Assembly (NCBI GenBank): GCA_903914415.1
Contig: CAIWOY010000252.1
Location: forward strand, 1-43,125
Direction: 5' to 3'
Source: an uncultured Phycisphaerales bacterium
Lineage (GTDB): Bacteria; Planctomycetota; Phycisphaerae; UBA1845; Fen-1342
DNA: 43,125 nt
A program made the translations under genes and the position numbers. This document shows, piece by piece, positions 15,752 through 23,159 of this stretch (position 1 is the stretch's first letter; each line of letters begins with the position of its first letter). A model generated the notes under the pieces. That model was not told where the DNA came from, did not search any database, and saw nothing but the letters and a program-made list of their open reading frames with translations.

Positions 15752-15800
15752 TTACTTATGGCTCGTGCTTCGCCGCCGGCTGGTCCACCAGCCTTATACG

Positions 15801-16517
15801 CGTGCGGGGCCTCCGGGTCAGCAGTCCATTGACCTGTACGATTTCGGCGTGTTTGCAGCCCAGTTCGCCGGTCCGTTCCCCACCGCGGGTGATGGCGGCG
15901 GTGGTAACGGGGGCGGTGAAGCAGGTGCTGGCGGCGGCGGGAACGAGGCTCTGCAGCCCTCAGCCGAGGCGTGGACCCACCACTATGCCAGTCTGGCCCT
16001 GGAGCTCCTTCCGCTCGGCGGCCGCGCCTCTGTGACGGTGCTGGCCCCGAACACCACCTACGAAGTTCACTACCGGGCCGACTACGAGTTGGTGGACGGC
16101 TACATCATGTTCACCCTGGGGGTCTCGCCGATGAACGCCGGTGCCGAAGACGGCGCCCGCTTGGCCGAGGATTCGTGCGTCATCGGCCTCTTCCAGTTCG
16201 TGGGCCGTGAGGAGGCAGCCTGGCACCGGGTGGCTACGCCGACCGGGGATCCGCAGGGCTACTGCCCCTACGAGCTTTCGCCCGCCGACTTCTGGATCCC
16301 TGAAGATTACGCAGGGGCGGATGACGGCGGTTCACAAGGTCATCTGCGCAACATCACCACCGATTCCCCGGGCGACCTGCACTTGCAGCTGTACGCGTGG
16401 TGGATCGATCCGAGCGCGTACATTGCCACCAAGGCGGAAACCCAGGCTGTGTACGTCGTCGCGGGCAACGCTGCCAACGACGCGGACGACGCTGACCCTC
16501 CGCCCGAGGAAGATTGA
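15801..16517 (+). pseudogene. 5'-truncated secreted-protein remnant
   Basis: The frame carrying this product is open from 15603 but the part before about 15800 is not protein-like and has no ribosome site. From 15819 the sequence reads SIDLYDFGVFAAQF, the second half of a dockerin-like calcium motif whose first half is missing. A Gly-rich linker follows, then about 180 residues of a normal, acidic domain ([29 protein letters not shown]) that looks extracellular and ends in an Asp/Glu/Pro-rich tail. I do not recognise the domain. With neither signal peptide nor start, it is probably the 3' remnant of a secreted gene. It ends at 16517 before a strong hairpin. If an upstream exporter start was missed it could be intact. 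Confidence 0.5.
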
Positions 16518-16532
16518 CCGGCCACCGAGCGT

Positions 16533-16565
16533 GGAGGGCGTGGCGCTGGATCGGCCACGCCCTCC
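16533..16565 (+). terminator. Terminator-like hairpin
   Basis: GGAGGGCGTGGC and GCCACGCCCTCC form a perfect 12-bp stem with a 9-base loop, 15 bases after the stop of the preceding remnant. The ThuA fragment begins directly after it, so the hairpin also marks a likely breakpoint. Confidence 0.6.
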
Positions 16566-16947
16566 GGGCCGGCTCGACACGATGGGGGATTCGTTCCGCA
16601 ACAGCACGACGTACCAATGGATGACCGGCGGCCAGTTCGTCGCGCACCCCGGGGACATCCGGCCGGCGTACGACGTGCACATCGTGGACCGCGAGCACGC
16701 GATCACGCGCGGGCTGGCCGACTTTGCGCTGCGGGATTCGGAGCAGTACTACATGCACGTGGACCCGGCGAACCACGTGCTGGCGACGACGATGTTCGCG
16801 GGGGGCGTGGTGATGCCCGCGGTGTGGACGCGTGCCTGGGGCCAGGGCCGCGTCGCGTACGCGTCGTTCGGGCATACGTACAAGGATTTTGACGTGCCCG
16901 AGGCGCGCGCGATCGTGCAGCGGAGTATGCTGTGGGCGAGCCGGTAG
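16566..16947 (+). pseudogene. ThuA-domain remnant (C-terminal part)
   Basis: About 121 codons from ATG 16582 match the C-terminal half of ThuA-like (trehalose utilisation) proteins: [21 protein letters not shown], then [23 protein letters not shown] and [12 protein letters not shown]. ThuA proteins are usually 220-300 residues and begin with a glutamine-amidotransferase-like beta strand and nucleophile region; that half is absent. The upstream sequence switches straight into a terminator hairpin, so the gene has lost its 5' end by deletion or rearrangement. In planctomycetes ThuA genes commonly sit beside Gfo/Idh/MocA oxidoreductases, and one follows 22 bases downstream, supporting a once-intact operon. 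Confidence 0.75.
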
Positions 16948-16969
16948 CGAGAATCAGGGAGTAACACGC

Positions 16970-18070
16970 GTGTCGGCGTTTCCGGTGAAGGTCGGCGTCG
17001 TCGGCTGCGGGCACATCAGCGGCATTTACCTGCAAAACGCAGCGGCGTTTCCGGTGCTCCAGGTCGTTGCGTGTGCCGATCTCCAGCCGGAGCGGGCGCG
17101 GGCCACGGCGGCGGAATTCGGCATTCCGCGGGCTTGTACAACCGAGGAGCTGCTGGCCGACCTGGAAATCGAGGCGGTGCTGAACCTGACGGTGCCGGGG
17201 GCGCACGCGGCGGTGGCGCTGGCGGCGCTGGAGTCCGGCAAGTCGGTGTACAACGAGAAGCCGCTGGCCCGCGAGCGGGCGGACGGGCAGCGGATCCTCG
17301 ACTTGGCGCGGCGGAAGAAGGTGCGCGTGGGCTGCGCGCCCGACACGTTTCTGGGCGGCGGCTTGCAGACGGTGCGGAAGCTGATCGACGAGGGGGCGAT
17401 CGGCGTGCCGGTGGCGGCCACGACCTTCATGGTGTCGCACGGTCCGGAAAGCTGGCATCCGGACCCGGAGTTCTACTACCAGGCCGGCGGCGGTCCGCTG
17501 TTCGACATGGGCCCGTACTATCTCACCGCGCTGGTGCACCTGCTGGGGCCGGTGCGGCGCGTGTGCGGCTCGGCCCGGAGCACGTTCCGCGAGCGGACCA
17601 TCACGAGCGAGCCGAAACGCGGCAAGGTCATCCACGTCGAAGTGCCTACGCACGTCGCCGGCGTGCTGGATTTCGCCAGCGGCGCGGTGGCGACGATGCT
17701 CATGAGCTTTGACGTGTGGCACGCCAACCTGCCGATGTTCGAGGTTTACGGCTCGGCGGGGAGCCTGAGCGTGCCCGACCCGAACACGTTTGGCGGGCCG
17801 GTGCGGATGCGCGGCGCGGCGGACGCGGAGTGGAGCGAGGTTCCGCTGGCGTTCGGCTACACGGAGAACAGCCGCGGGCTGGGGTTGGCGGACATGGCGG
17901 AAGCGCTGCGCACGGGGCGTGAGCACCGCGCGTGCGGCGAGTTGGCGTACCACGTTCTGGATATCATGCACGCCCTGCACGAGTCGTCGGACACGGGCCG
18001 GCACGTGGCGGTGGCGAGTACGTGCGCGCGGCCGGCGCCGCTGCCGAGCGGCGCCCGAGATCGTGCCTGA
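16970..18070 (+). CDS. Gfo/Idh/MocA family oxidoreductase
   Basis: A 366-residue cytosolic NAD(P)-dependent dehydrogenase. The N-terminal Rossmann fold has [10 protein letters not shown] (residues 7-16), the dinucleotide glycine motif. YNEKPLA (about residue 93) is the EKP motif, whose lysine is catalytic in the family. The C-terminal alpha/beta domain carries [13 protein letters not shown] with the Asp-x-Gly-x-H-like region modified to DMGPYY. Substrates are usually sugars or inositols; none can be named. GTG 16970 has AGGGAG at 16956-16961 and begins just before the Rossmann strand; the frame is open upstream within the ThuA fragment. Converges with the MauE-like gene, leaving six bases between stops. 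Confidence 0.9.
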   Translation: MSAFPVKVGVVGCGHISGIYLQNAAAFPVLQVVACADLQPERARATAAEFGIPRACTTEELLADLEIEAVLNLTVPGAHAAVALAALESGKSVYNEKPLARERADGQRILDLARRKKVRVGCAPDTFLGGGLQTVRKLIDEGAIGVPVAATTFMVSHGPESWHPDPEFYYQAGGGPLFDMGPYYLTALVHLLGPVRRVCGSARSTFRERTITSEPKRGKVIHVEVPTHVAGVLDFASGAVATMLMSFDVWHANLPMFEVYGSAGSLSVPDPNTFGGPVRMRGAADAEWSEVPLAFGYTENSRGLGLADMAEALRTGREHRACGELAYHVLDIMHALHESSDTGRHVAVASTCARPAPLPSGARDRA

Positions 18071-18076
18071 CGCGCG

Positions 18077-18715
18077 TCACCGTTGTTCGGCGTGTTCGTC
18101 GGGTTCCGCGCACTGAGCGGGCGCGCTGCCGCGGCGCGCGAGCAACAGGTGAATGACGAGCAGGGTGGCCATGATGACGTCCAACGTGCATTGCAGGCGC
18201 AGGTGGCGCTGCCCGGGGCCGGTCCATAAGTCGCCGAAGCACCCGCACGTCGCGGCCGACCGCTGCGTCATCAACAAACGCAGCAAGAGACCGACGAAGA
18301 GGGCGTAGAGGCCCACGCCGGCCAGGGCGGGAACAGCCGAACGGCCGGCCGCCACCAGCACGGCGGTCCCGACGACGAGCTCGGCGCCGGCGAGCACGCG
18401 GGCCATGAGGAGGGCCGTGGGCAGCGACAGGTTCAGCGTGTAGTGAATAAAAATGCCCGCGAGGAAGGGGTCGCGGAGTTTGGCCAAGCCCGCGAGTACG
18501 AGCACGAACGCCGGGACACCGGCGGCCAGGAGCGCGGCCGCGGTACGCCCGTACCCCGGGCGGTGCGCTGGCGCTGCCGAGCACTCACATGGGCCAGTAG
18601 ACTCGGCGGTCGAGTTCGGTTCCAGGGGCGTCAAGGGGTCGGATTCCTTCGTGCCGACAGAAGCACGTGTTTGCGTGCAGCAGTTCCGCGCCTTCGGCGG
18701 TCCTTTGCGCCACAT
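18077..18715 (-). CDS. MauE/DoxX-like membrane protein
   Basis: Up to 212 residues with four predicted transmembrane helices in the last 150. The motif GLAKLRDP after the first helix and a CGCFG motif before the last are typical of MauE-like proteins, which help deliver reducing power for disulfide formation in methylamine dehydrogenase and similar exported proteins. The start is uncertain. The first 45 codons of the longest frame overlap, in a different frame, the decayed third paralog at 18588-18665 and are not protein-like. TTG 18634 behind AAGGA (18645-18649) is a possible start. No thioredoxin or methylamine dehydrogenase gene is nearby. Confidence 0.65.
   Translation of the reverse strand: MWRKGPPKARNCCTQTRASVGTKESDPLTPLEPNSTAESTGPCECSAAPAHRPGYGRTAAALLAAGVPAFVLVLAGLAKLRDPFLAGIFIHYTLNLSLPTALLMARVLAGAELVVGTAVLVAAGRSAVPALAGVGLYALFVGLLLRLLMTQRSAATCGCFGDLWTGPGQRHLRLQCTLDVIMATLLVIHLLLARRGSAPAQCAEPDEHAEQR
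18588..18665 (-). pseudogene. Decayed third copy of the tandem paralog (3' end)
   Basis: The minus strand here encodes, in one frame, CFCRHEGI...ELDRRVYWPM followed by TGA. The two intact paralogs end YYCPDEGI/V...LFWPM and TGA, and the nucleotide sequence around the stop (TGGCCCATGTGAG) is identical. Only about 26 codons remain recognisable. This indicates that the tandem array once had at least three members, or that an earlier duplication end persists here. Confidence 0.55.
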
Positions 18716-18784
18716 GGTTGTCCTGCGCGGAGCATGGTTGCCGCACGCGCGTACGCGCGCCGGCGCGGGGGCGTGCCCACCGCC

Positions 18785-19660
18785 TCACATGGGCCAGAAG
18801 AGCTCGCGATCAAAGCCGCTCGAGCCGACCTCCACCTGCCAGACCCCTTCGTCGGGGCAGTAGTACATATCGACGCGCAGGATTCCGCGCCAACCATCGG
18901 CCGCACTGAGGACGCAGCCGAAGACGGCCGTCAGGGTTGTGTCGTACTTGCGGAGCACTTCCTCGAGAGTTGGTTTGGGGCGCGTCAGGCGAATCACTCC
19001 GCCGACAACCGGCGGGTTCCACTTTTTCAGAATGTCCTGTGACTTGTACACCGAGTAAACGGGGCAGACCGCGCCAAAAACGGAGTCCGTCGCCCGGCGC
19101 GGGGCACACGCAGCCAGGGATTTCGACTGGGCGATGTCCAAATACGCTTCACGCGACACGGCCACTGGCCGCGGGACCGAGTCCGGATGTCCACGCCAGA
19201 ACTCGGCCAATGTTTTTCGCGGGTCCATGTCGGTCGGAAGCGTTCGCCCTGTCATGTTGTAGTAGGACGCCTGCACGAACGTGTCGTCGGCGACGTGGTC
19301 CCGAAGCTCCCGCCGACCCGCCACGGCCCGTAGGTACGCGTCCGCATCCGGCTGCGCCAGGTTTTCGAAGAAGCGCGCAATCTCGGCGGTCAGCAGGTCT
19401 TCATCTACTTGCGGCCCCGCGGGTCGGGAGCGTACCCACCCGGCCACGGTCTCGCGCAACGCGGCGCCGTCGGCGATGTCGACGTAGTGGTAGTCCTGCC
19501 ATTCCTTGCGCCGCGCGTCGAACCAGGGCGCCGAGCGCTTCAAAGAGGGGACCTCCGGCAAGGCATGGGTTGGCTTCGGCGGGCGCAGGGCAATGATGAG
19601 CGCGGCCGCGCCCACGACGGCCACTGCCGCGACGATCAGGCGGAGCCGCAGCGAAAACAC
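18785..19660 (-). CDS. Membrane-anchored unknown protein, paralog A
   Basis: A 291-residue protein, GTG start at 19660 behind GGGAGG. Residues about 5-26 form one hydrophobic N-terminal segment (signal anchor); the rest is extracytoplasmic. Blocks shared with paralog B include WQDYHYVDIADGAALR, RFFENLAQPDADAYLRAV, KTLAEFWRGHPDSVPRP and the C-terminal LFWPM. I know no family for it. The copies differ by scattered substitutions and a three-base length change near residue 216 (DILKKW against DMKKW). A longer frame on this strand runs back into copy B, but the ribosome site and the anchor fix the start. It lies downstream of copy B on the same strand. Confidence 0.8.
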   Translation of the reverse strand: MFSLRLRLIVAAVAVVGAAALIIALRPPKPTHALPEVPSLKRSAPWFDARRKEWQDYHYVDIADGAALRETVAGWVRSRPAGPQVDEDLLTAEIARFFENLAQPDADAYLRAVAGRRELRDHVADDTFVQASYYNMTGRTLPTDMDPRKTLAEFWRGHPDSVPRPVAVSREAYLDIAQSKSLAACAPRRATDSVFGAVCPVYSVYKSQDILKKWNPPVVGGVIRLTRPKPTLEEVLRKYDTTLTAVFGCVLSAADGWRGILRVDMYYCPDEGVWQVEVGSSGFDRELFWPM

Positions 19661-19743
19661 GACCGGCCTCCCTTCTTCACGCCTACGCCTGCTGAAACGC
19701 CCCCTGCGCGTACTCGCGCCGGCGCGGGGGCGTGCCCACCGCC

Positions 19744-20616
19744 TCACATGGGCCAGAAGAGCTGGCGACCAAAGCTGCTCCCGCCGACCTCCACCTGCCA
19801 GATCCCTTCGTCGGGGCAGTAGTACATATCGACGCCCAGGATTCCGCGCCAACCATCGGCCGCACTGAGGACGCAGCCGAAGACGGCCGTCAGGGTTGTG
19901 TCGTACTTGCGGAGCACTTCCTCGAGAGTTGGTTTCGGCCGCGTCAAGCGAATCAGCGCGCGCACGACCGGCGGGCTCCACTTTTTCATATCCTGTGACT
20001 TGTACACCGAGTAAACGGGGTAGACCGCGCCAAAAACGGAGTCCGTCGCCCGGAGCGGGGCGCACGCAGCCAGGGATTTCGACTGGGCGATGTCCAAATA
20101 CGCTTCGCGCGACACGGCCACTGGTCGCGGGACCGAGTCCGGATGTCCGCGCCAGAACTCGGCCAATGTTTTTCGCGGGTCTGCGTCGCCGGAAAGCGTT
20201 CGGCCTGTCATGCCGTGGTAACACGCCTGCACGAACGTGTCGTCAGCGACGTGGTCCCGAAGCTCCCGCCGACCCGCCACGGCCCGCAGGTACGCGTCCG
20301 CATCCGGCTGCGCCAGGTTCTCGAAGAAGCGTGCGATCTCGGCGATCAGCAGGTCTTCATCGACTTGCGGCCCCGCAGGTCGGGAGCGCACCCACCCGGC
20401 CACGGCCGCGCGCAACGCGGCGCCGTCGGCGATGTCGACGTAGTGGTAGTCCTGCCACTCCTGGCGCCGCGCGTTGAACCAGGGCGCCAAGTTCTCGTAG
20501 GCGGAAACCTTGGGTAGAGCGTAGACCGGCTTCGGCGGCCGTAAGGCGATGATGAGTGCGGCCGCACCCACGACGGCCACTGCCGCGACGATCAGGCGAA
20601 GTCGCAGCGAAAACAC
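19744..20616 (-). CDS. Membrane-anchored unknown protein, paralog B
   Basis: A 290-residue protein, GTG start at 20616 with the same GGGAGG ribosome site and the same N-terminal anchor as paralog A (FSLRLRLIVAAVAVVG). Most residues are identical to A. The differences cluster just after the anchor (residues 32-45) and around residues 145-150. The identical 3' flank, including the first 40 or so bases after the stop, shows that the duplication unit is about 957 bases and includes intergenic DNA. Function is unknown. The single anchor and Trp/Tyr-rich mature part suggest an envelope protein. Confidence 0.8.
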   Translation of the reverse strand: MFSLRLRLIVAAVAVVGAAALIIALRPPKPVYALPKVSAYENLAPWFNARRQEWQDYHYVDIADGAALRAAVAGWVRSRPAGPQVDEDLLIAEIARFFENLAQPDADAYLRAVAGRRELRDHVADDTFVQACYHGMTGRTLSGDADPRKTLAEFWRGHPDSVPRPVAVSREAYLDIAQSKSLAACAPLRATDSVFGAVYPVYSVYKSQDMKKWSPPVVRALIRLTRPKPTLEEVLRKYDTTLTAVFGCVLSAADGWRGILGVDMYYCPDEGIWQVEVGGSSFGRQLFWPM

Positions 20617-20696
20617 GACCGGCCTCCCTTCTTCCTGCCCGCGCCTGCCGAATCACGCCCCGGAGGGGCCGGCGCCTCAGCACGTGGCGTCTCACG

Positions 20697-21059
20697 CTAC
20701 CGGACAGGCACGGTTGGCTGGCCGGCGCCCTCGGCGGGGCGGGAAATCGGAGTTGGCGCGTTGGCGCCCTCGGCGGACTTGAGTTGGCAGTCATAGTTGC
20801 CGGCGCAACACACGTCGCAATTACTCCCGACGCCGATGCTGGCGCCGCCGCACTGGTTGCAGGCCGCCTTCATGCCCGGATTGTTCGCCGTACAGCCCGG
20901 GCACTCGACTGCGGGGGCAGTGGCACCAATGTCGCGAAGGGGAACGCCGGGCGCCGGGGAGACGAGCAGGGGACCACTCTGCGCCAATGTGGGCAGGGCC
21001 CAGCCCAGTAACAAGCCGACCGCGGCGACAATCACAACTGGATTCTTCAACCGACGCAT
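20697..21059 (-). CDS. Small exported Cys-rich protein
   Basis: A 120-residue protein with a clear signal peptide (residues 1-26, ending LPTLAQ) and a mature Cys-rich core: CPGC, CNQCGG, CDVCC and a final Cys within residues 53-93. The spacing of two CxxC knuckles recalls zinc-ribbon or rubredoxin-like folds, unusual for an exported protein, where disulfides are the alternative. Termini are Pro/Ala-rich. ATG 21059 has AAGGAGGT immediately upstream. A C14/G14 tract and a TTGACA box lie upstream on this strand (21118-21144), so expression may be phase-variable. Paralog B follows downstream after 80 bases with a GC hairpin between. Confidence 0.72.
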   Translation of the reverse strand: MRRLKNPVVIVAAVGLLLGWALPTLAQSGPLLVSPAPGVPLRDIGATAPAVECPGCTANNPGMKAACNQCGGASIGVGSNCDVCCAGNYDCQLKSAEGANAPTPISRPAEGAGQPTVPVR

Positions 21060-21111
21060 GGCTGACCTCCTTGACCAGCGAACGACAGCGAACTGTCAAA
21101 CACTATTACGC

Positions 21112-21144
21112 CGTTTACCCCCCCCCCCCCCAGGCACTTGTCAA
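21112..21144 (-). promoter_or_regulatory. Promoter with homopolymeric G14 spacer
   Basis: On the minus strand a perfect TTGACA (21144-21139) is followed by a run of 14 G (21131-21118) and then TAAACG (21117-21112), a weak -10 candidate, 21 bases from the -35. A run of 10 or 11 G would restore 17-18-base spacing. The layout resembles known slip-strand promoter switches. Confidence 0.5.
21118..21131. repeat. C14 homopolymer tract
   Basis: Fourteen consecutive C on the plus strand, between the divergent Cys-rich protein and STAS genes. Such tracts are hypermutable by polymerase slippage and also prone to sequencing error, so the exact length is uncertain. Confidence 0.85.
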
Positions 21145-21309
21145 TGAAAAATCGCGTTTTCGAACCAGAATACGGGTGATTGCCCGGGTCCGGGGGCGCT
21201 TCCGGGCGCCTCCTCCCCGCGCATTGCCGACGGATGCTGGCCCCGCTACCGTAGCCGTGGCGCGGATCGGCTCCAGCGAGTCCCGAGGACGTGTCGAGCT
21301 GAGGTGAAC

Positions 21310-21654
21310 ATGACGGTCGAAATCGAAGATCGCGCGGGCGTGAAAGTCGTGCACGTGCAGGGCGAGCTGGTTGGGGGGCAGGGCACGCTGGCCGACGCGG
21401 TCGTCAACCTCCTGGACGGTCCCGGCGTGGGCATCGTGATCGATCTGGCGGAGGTGCCGTTCATGAATTCGACCGGCCTGGCGGAGCTGGTGCGGATCAC
21501 CGCGCAAGCCAACGTTCAGGAGAACCGCGTCGTGCTCGCGCGGCCGGCGCCGTTTGTGGCGGGGGTGCTCCAGACGACGCAACTGGATCGCTTTTTCGAG
21601 GTGTGTCCCACCGTCGAGGCGGCGCTGGCCAAGCTGCGGGGACGTCGGTCGTAG
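21310..21654 (+). CDS. STAS-domain protein (anti-anti-sigma type)
   Basis: A 114-residue single-domain STAS protein. The strand GIVIDLAEVPFMNSTGL (residues 41-57) is the hallmark, with Ser54 at the position phosphorylated in SpoIIAA-type anti-sigma antagonists (consensus D-S-S/T-G, here N-S-T-G). Such proteins bind an anti-sigma kinase in its absence of phosphate and so release a sigma factor, or regulate other switches. No kinase, phosphatase or sigma gene is next to it. ATG 21310 follows GAGG at 21301-21304; GTG 21304 is less likely. The gene ends before a dispersed palindrome (21683-21731). Confidence 0.88.
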   Translation: MTVEIEDRAGVKVVHVQGELVGGQGTLADAVVNLLDGPGVGIVIDLAEVPFMNSTGLAELVRITAQANVQENRVVLARPAPFVAGVLQTTQLDRFFEVCPTVEAALAKLRGRRS

Positions 21655-21682
21655 AGCGGATTCAATAGCGGTGCGTTGCCCG

Positions 21683-21731
21683 GGGAGGGCGATCCCGGCG
21701 CGTCGCGGCTCGGCAGGAGCCTCGCCCTCCC
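21683..21731. repeat. Dispersed palindrome, copy 1
   Basis: GGGAGGGCGA (21683-21692) and TCGCCCTCCC (21722-21731) are perfect arms. The right part (21706-21731, CGGCTCGGCAGGAGCC plus the arm) recurs base for base at 25693-25718. It sits between convergent genes ending at 21654 and 21780. Confidence 0.8.
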
Positions 21732-21779
21732 GACTGACGCCAGACCTTCTCCGCGCCAGTCGGCGAGCGCGGCGCGCCC

Positions 21780-22169
21780 TCACTCGCGCGAGAGGAGGAA
21801 GGCCGTGAGCGCGCCGAGCTGGAAGACGCCGGCGAACAGCAGCATCACAATCTGCTTGCCGAGTTCGGCCTGGAAGGCCCAGTCGGCGACGGCCGCGATG
21901 GCGAAGCCGACCACCAGAAATTGCAGCACCCAACCAATCAGCCGAGCGAGAGAGAAGTCGCGGTGTTGGCGTTCGCGGGTCAGCGTTTCGAGGCGGTCGC
22001 TCATGCCCGTCAGCAGCCGCTCGATGCGCTGCAACGCGAGCGGGGGGTCCGCGGGCTGCGACGCGGGTTCCGGTGCGGAGCGCGTGTCGGTTTCGCGCGG
22101 CGCGGTCGGGATGAACCGTTCATTCTCGGCTCGGCTGCGGGACAGTTGTTCGGTTTGCTCGCGTTCCAT
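21780..22169 (-). CDS. Small two-helix membrane protein
   Basis: A 129-residue protein. The N-terminal half is charged and likely cytoplasmic, with a short helical, possibly coiled-coil segment (LALQRIERLLTGMSDRLETLTRERQ). Two hydrophobic helices follow (about residues 76-97 and 106-125), and it ends in a short charged tail. I recognise no family. It starts nine bases after the stop of the deoxyhypusine-synthase-fold gene and is probably co-transcribed with it and lpxK, suggesting an envelope-linked role. No enzyme motifs are visible. Confidence 0.72.
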   Translation of the reverse strand: MEREQTEQLSRSRAENERFIPTAPRETDTRSAPEPASQPADPPLALQRIERLLTGMSDRLETLTRERQHRDFSLARLIGWVLQFLVVGFAIAAVADWAFQAELGKQIVMLLFAGVFQLGALTAFLLSRE

Positions 22170-22178
22170 GGCCCGCCC

Positions 22179-23159
22179 TCACGCCTGCCACCCTTCGATC
22201 ACCGCCTGGCGTAACAACGGCAACAGGATTTCGTGCTGGCCGATCACCGTGTGTCCGTGGCCGGGCGCGACAGGCCGCGTCACGACGTTCTGCGTCGGCC
22301 GGTAGTGGCGCAGCATGTCGAAGTTCGCCGCGTGCATCCCGGCCAGGGAATGCCCAGCGTTGCGGGCCACGGCGACCGCCTTCAGGAAGACCTCCGGCAG
22401 GATCACCGCCGAGCCGACGTTGAGCCACACGCCGCCGGCGCCGCCGGGCGTCGTGGCGGTCAGGTCGGCGACGACGGCGCAGATCGTGCGGAAGTCCGCG
22501 AGGCTGGCGGCACCGAGCGCGGCCCCGTCGGCCTGCGGGTGCATGTGGACCGTATCGGTGCCGACGGCGACGTGCACGGTCGCGGGGATTCGTGCGGCGT
22601 AGGCCGCCGCGAACAGGCTCAGGTGCTTGTGGCGCGTGTCTCGTTCGGTGAGCAGTTGACCGAGGGCCCAGCCGAGGCCGCCGCCTTGGGCGCCGAGCCG
22701 GGCGGCCGCGTTCATACGCTCGCACGTTTCGAGGACCATGCCGAAGGAGCCGTCGCGGATGGTCTCGGCCACTTCCTCGCTGGTCGCGCCGGTCTCGGCG
22801 AGCTCGAGGTCGTGAATCGCGCCCGAGCCGTTGGTCGCGAGCGCGGTAATGAGGCCACGCTGGATCAGGTCGATCACCAGCGGCGAGCAGCCGGTCTTGA
22901 CGACGTGGCCGCCGAAGGCAAAGACGACCGGCCGGCCGGCGCGGCGGGCGGCGATGCTGGCGTCAACGGTACAGCGTAGCTCGTCGGCGCCGAGGAAGTG
23001 CGGGAGGCCGGCGAGCCAGTCGCGGAACGAGCAGCCCGGCGGGGTGACGCGTCCCAACGCGGCCATGTCGACCTTGTGGGTTCGCGCGCTGCGCGGCTTG
23101 AAGTGCAGCCGCGACCAATCCAACTCCGGCGGCCGATCGCCGTGCTGTTTATCGGTCAA
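22179..23159 (-). CDS. Deoxyhypusine-synthase-fold (DHS-like) protein
   Basis: A 326-residue cytosolic protein. The motif FGGHVVKTGCSPLVIDLI (about residues 82-99) followed by ALATNGSGAIHDLELAETG resembles the DHS-like NAD-binding fold; the GAIHD/E sequence recalls the deoxyhypusine synthase region near NAD. Bacterial members of this group have no eIF5A substrate and their function is unknown. The start is TTG 23159, which overlaps the lpxK stop as TTGA, implying tight coupling; the next in-frame ATG (about 23066) would remove residues that look conserved. Order on the strand is epimerase, lpxK, this gene, small membrane protein. A polyamine or lipid-modifying role is speculative. Confidence 0.7.
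   Translation of the reverse strand: MTDKQHGDRPPELDWSRLHFKPRSARTHKVDMAALGRVTPPGCSFRDWLAGLPHFLGADELRCTVDASIAARRAGRPVVFAFGGHVVKTGCSPLVIDLIQRGLITALATNGSGAIHDLELAETGATSEEVAETIRDGSFGMVLETCERMNAAARLGAQGGGLGWALGQLLTERDTRHKHLSLFAAAYAARIPATVHVAVGTDTVHMHPQADGAALGAASLADFRTICAVVADLTATTPGGAGGVWLNVGSAVILPEVFLKAVAVARNAGHSLAGMHAANFDMLRHYRPTQNVVTRPVAPGHGHTVIGQHEILLPLLRQAVIEGWQA

Larger units (their letters stand above)
18736..20640 (-). repeat. Tandem duplication, unit about 957 bases
   Basis: The two units contain paralogs A and B. Stops are 959 bases apart and starts 956 bases apart. Shared sequence extends past both gene ends: the stretch around 18748-18790 matches 19704-19749, and both genes have the same GGGAGG upstream. 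High identity implies recent duplication or gene conversion. Confidence 0.85.

Noticed and set aside
13327-16035. 902-codon plus-strand open frame opposite the deiminase
   Set aside because: Composition is extremely Gly/Val/Asp/Ala-rich, as expected from the complement of GC-rich codons; the minus strand has a full deiminase with catalytic residues.
18785-20224. 479-codon minus-strand frame spanning both paralogs
   Set aside because: Only its last 291 codons match the paralog; the front is an out-of-frame reading of copy B. The GGGAGG site and membrane anchor fix the start at 19660.
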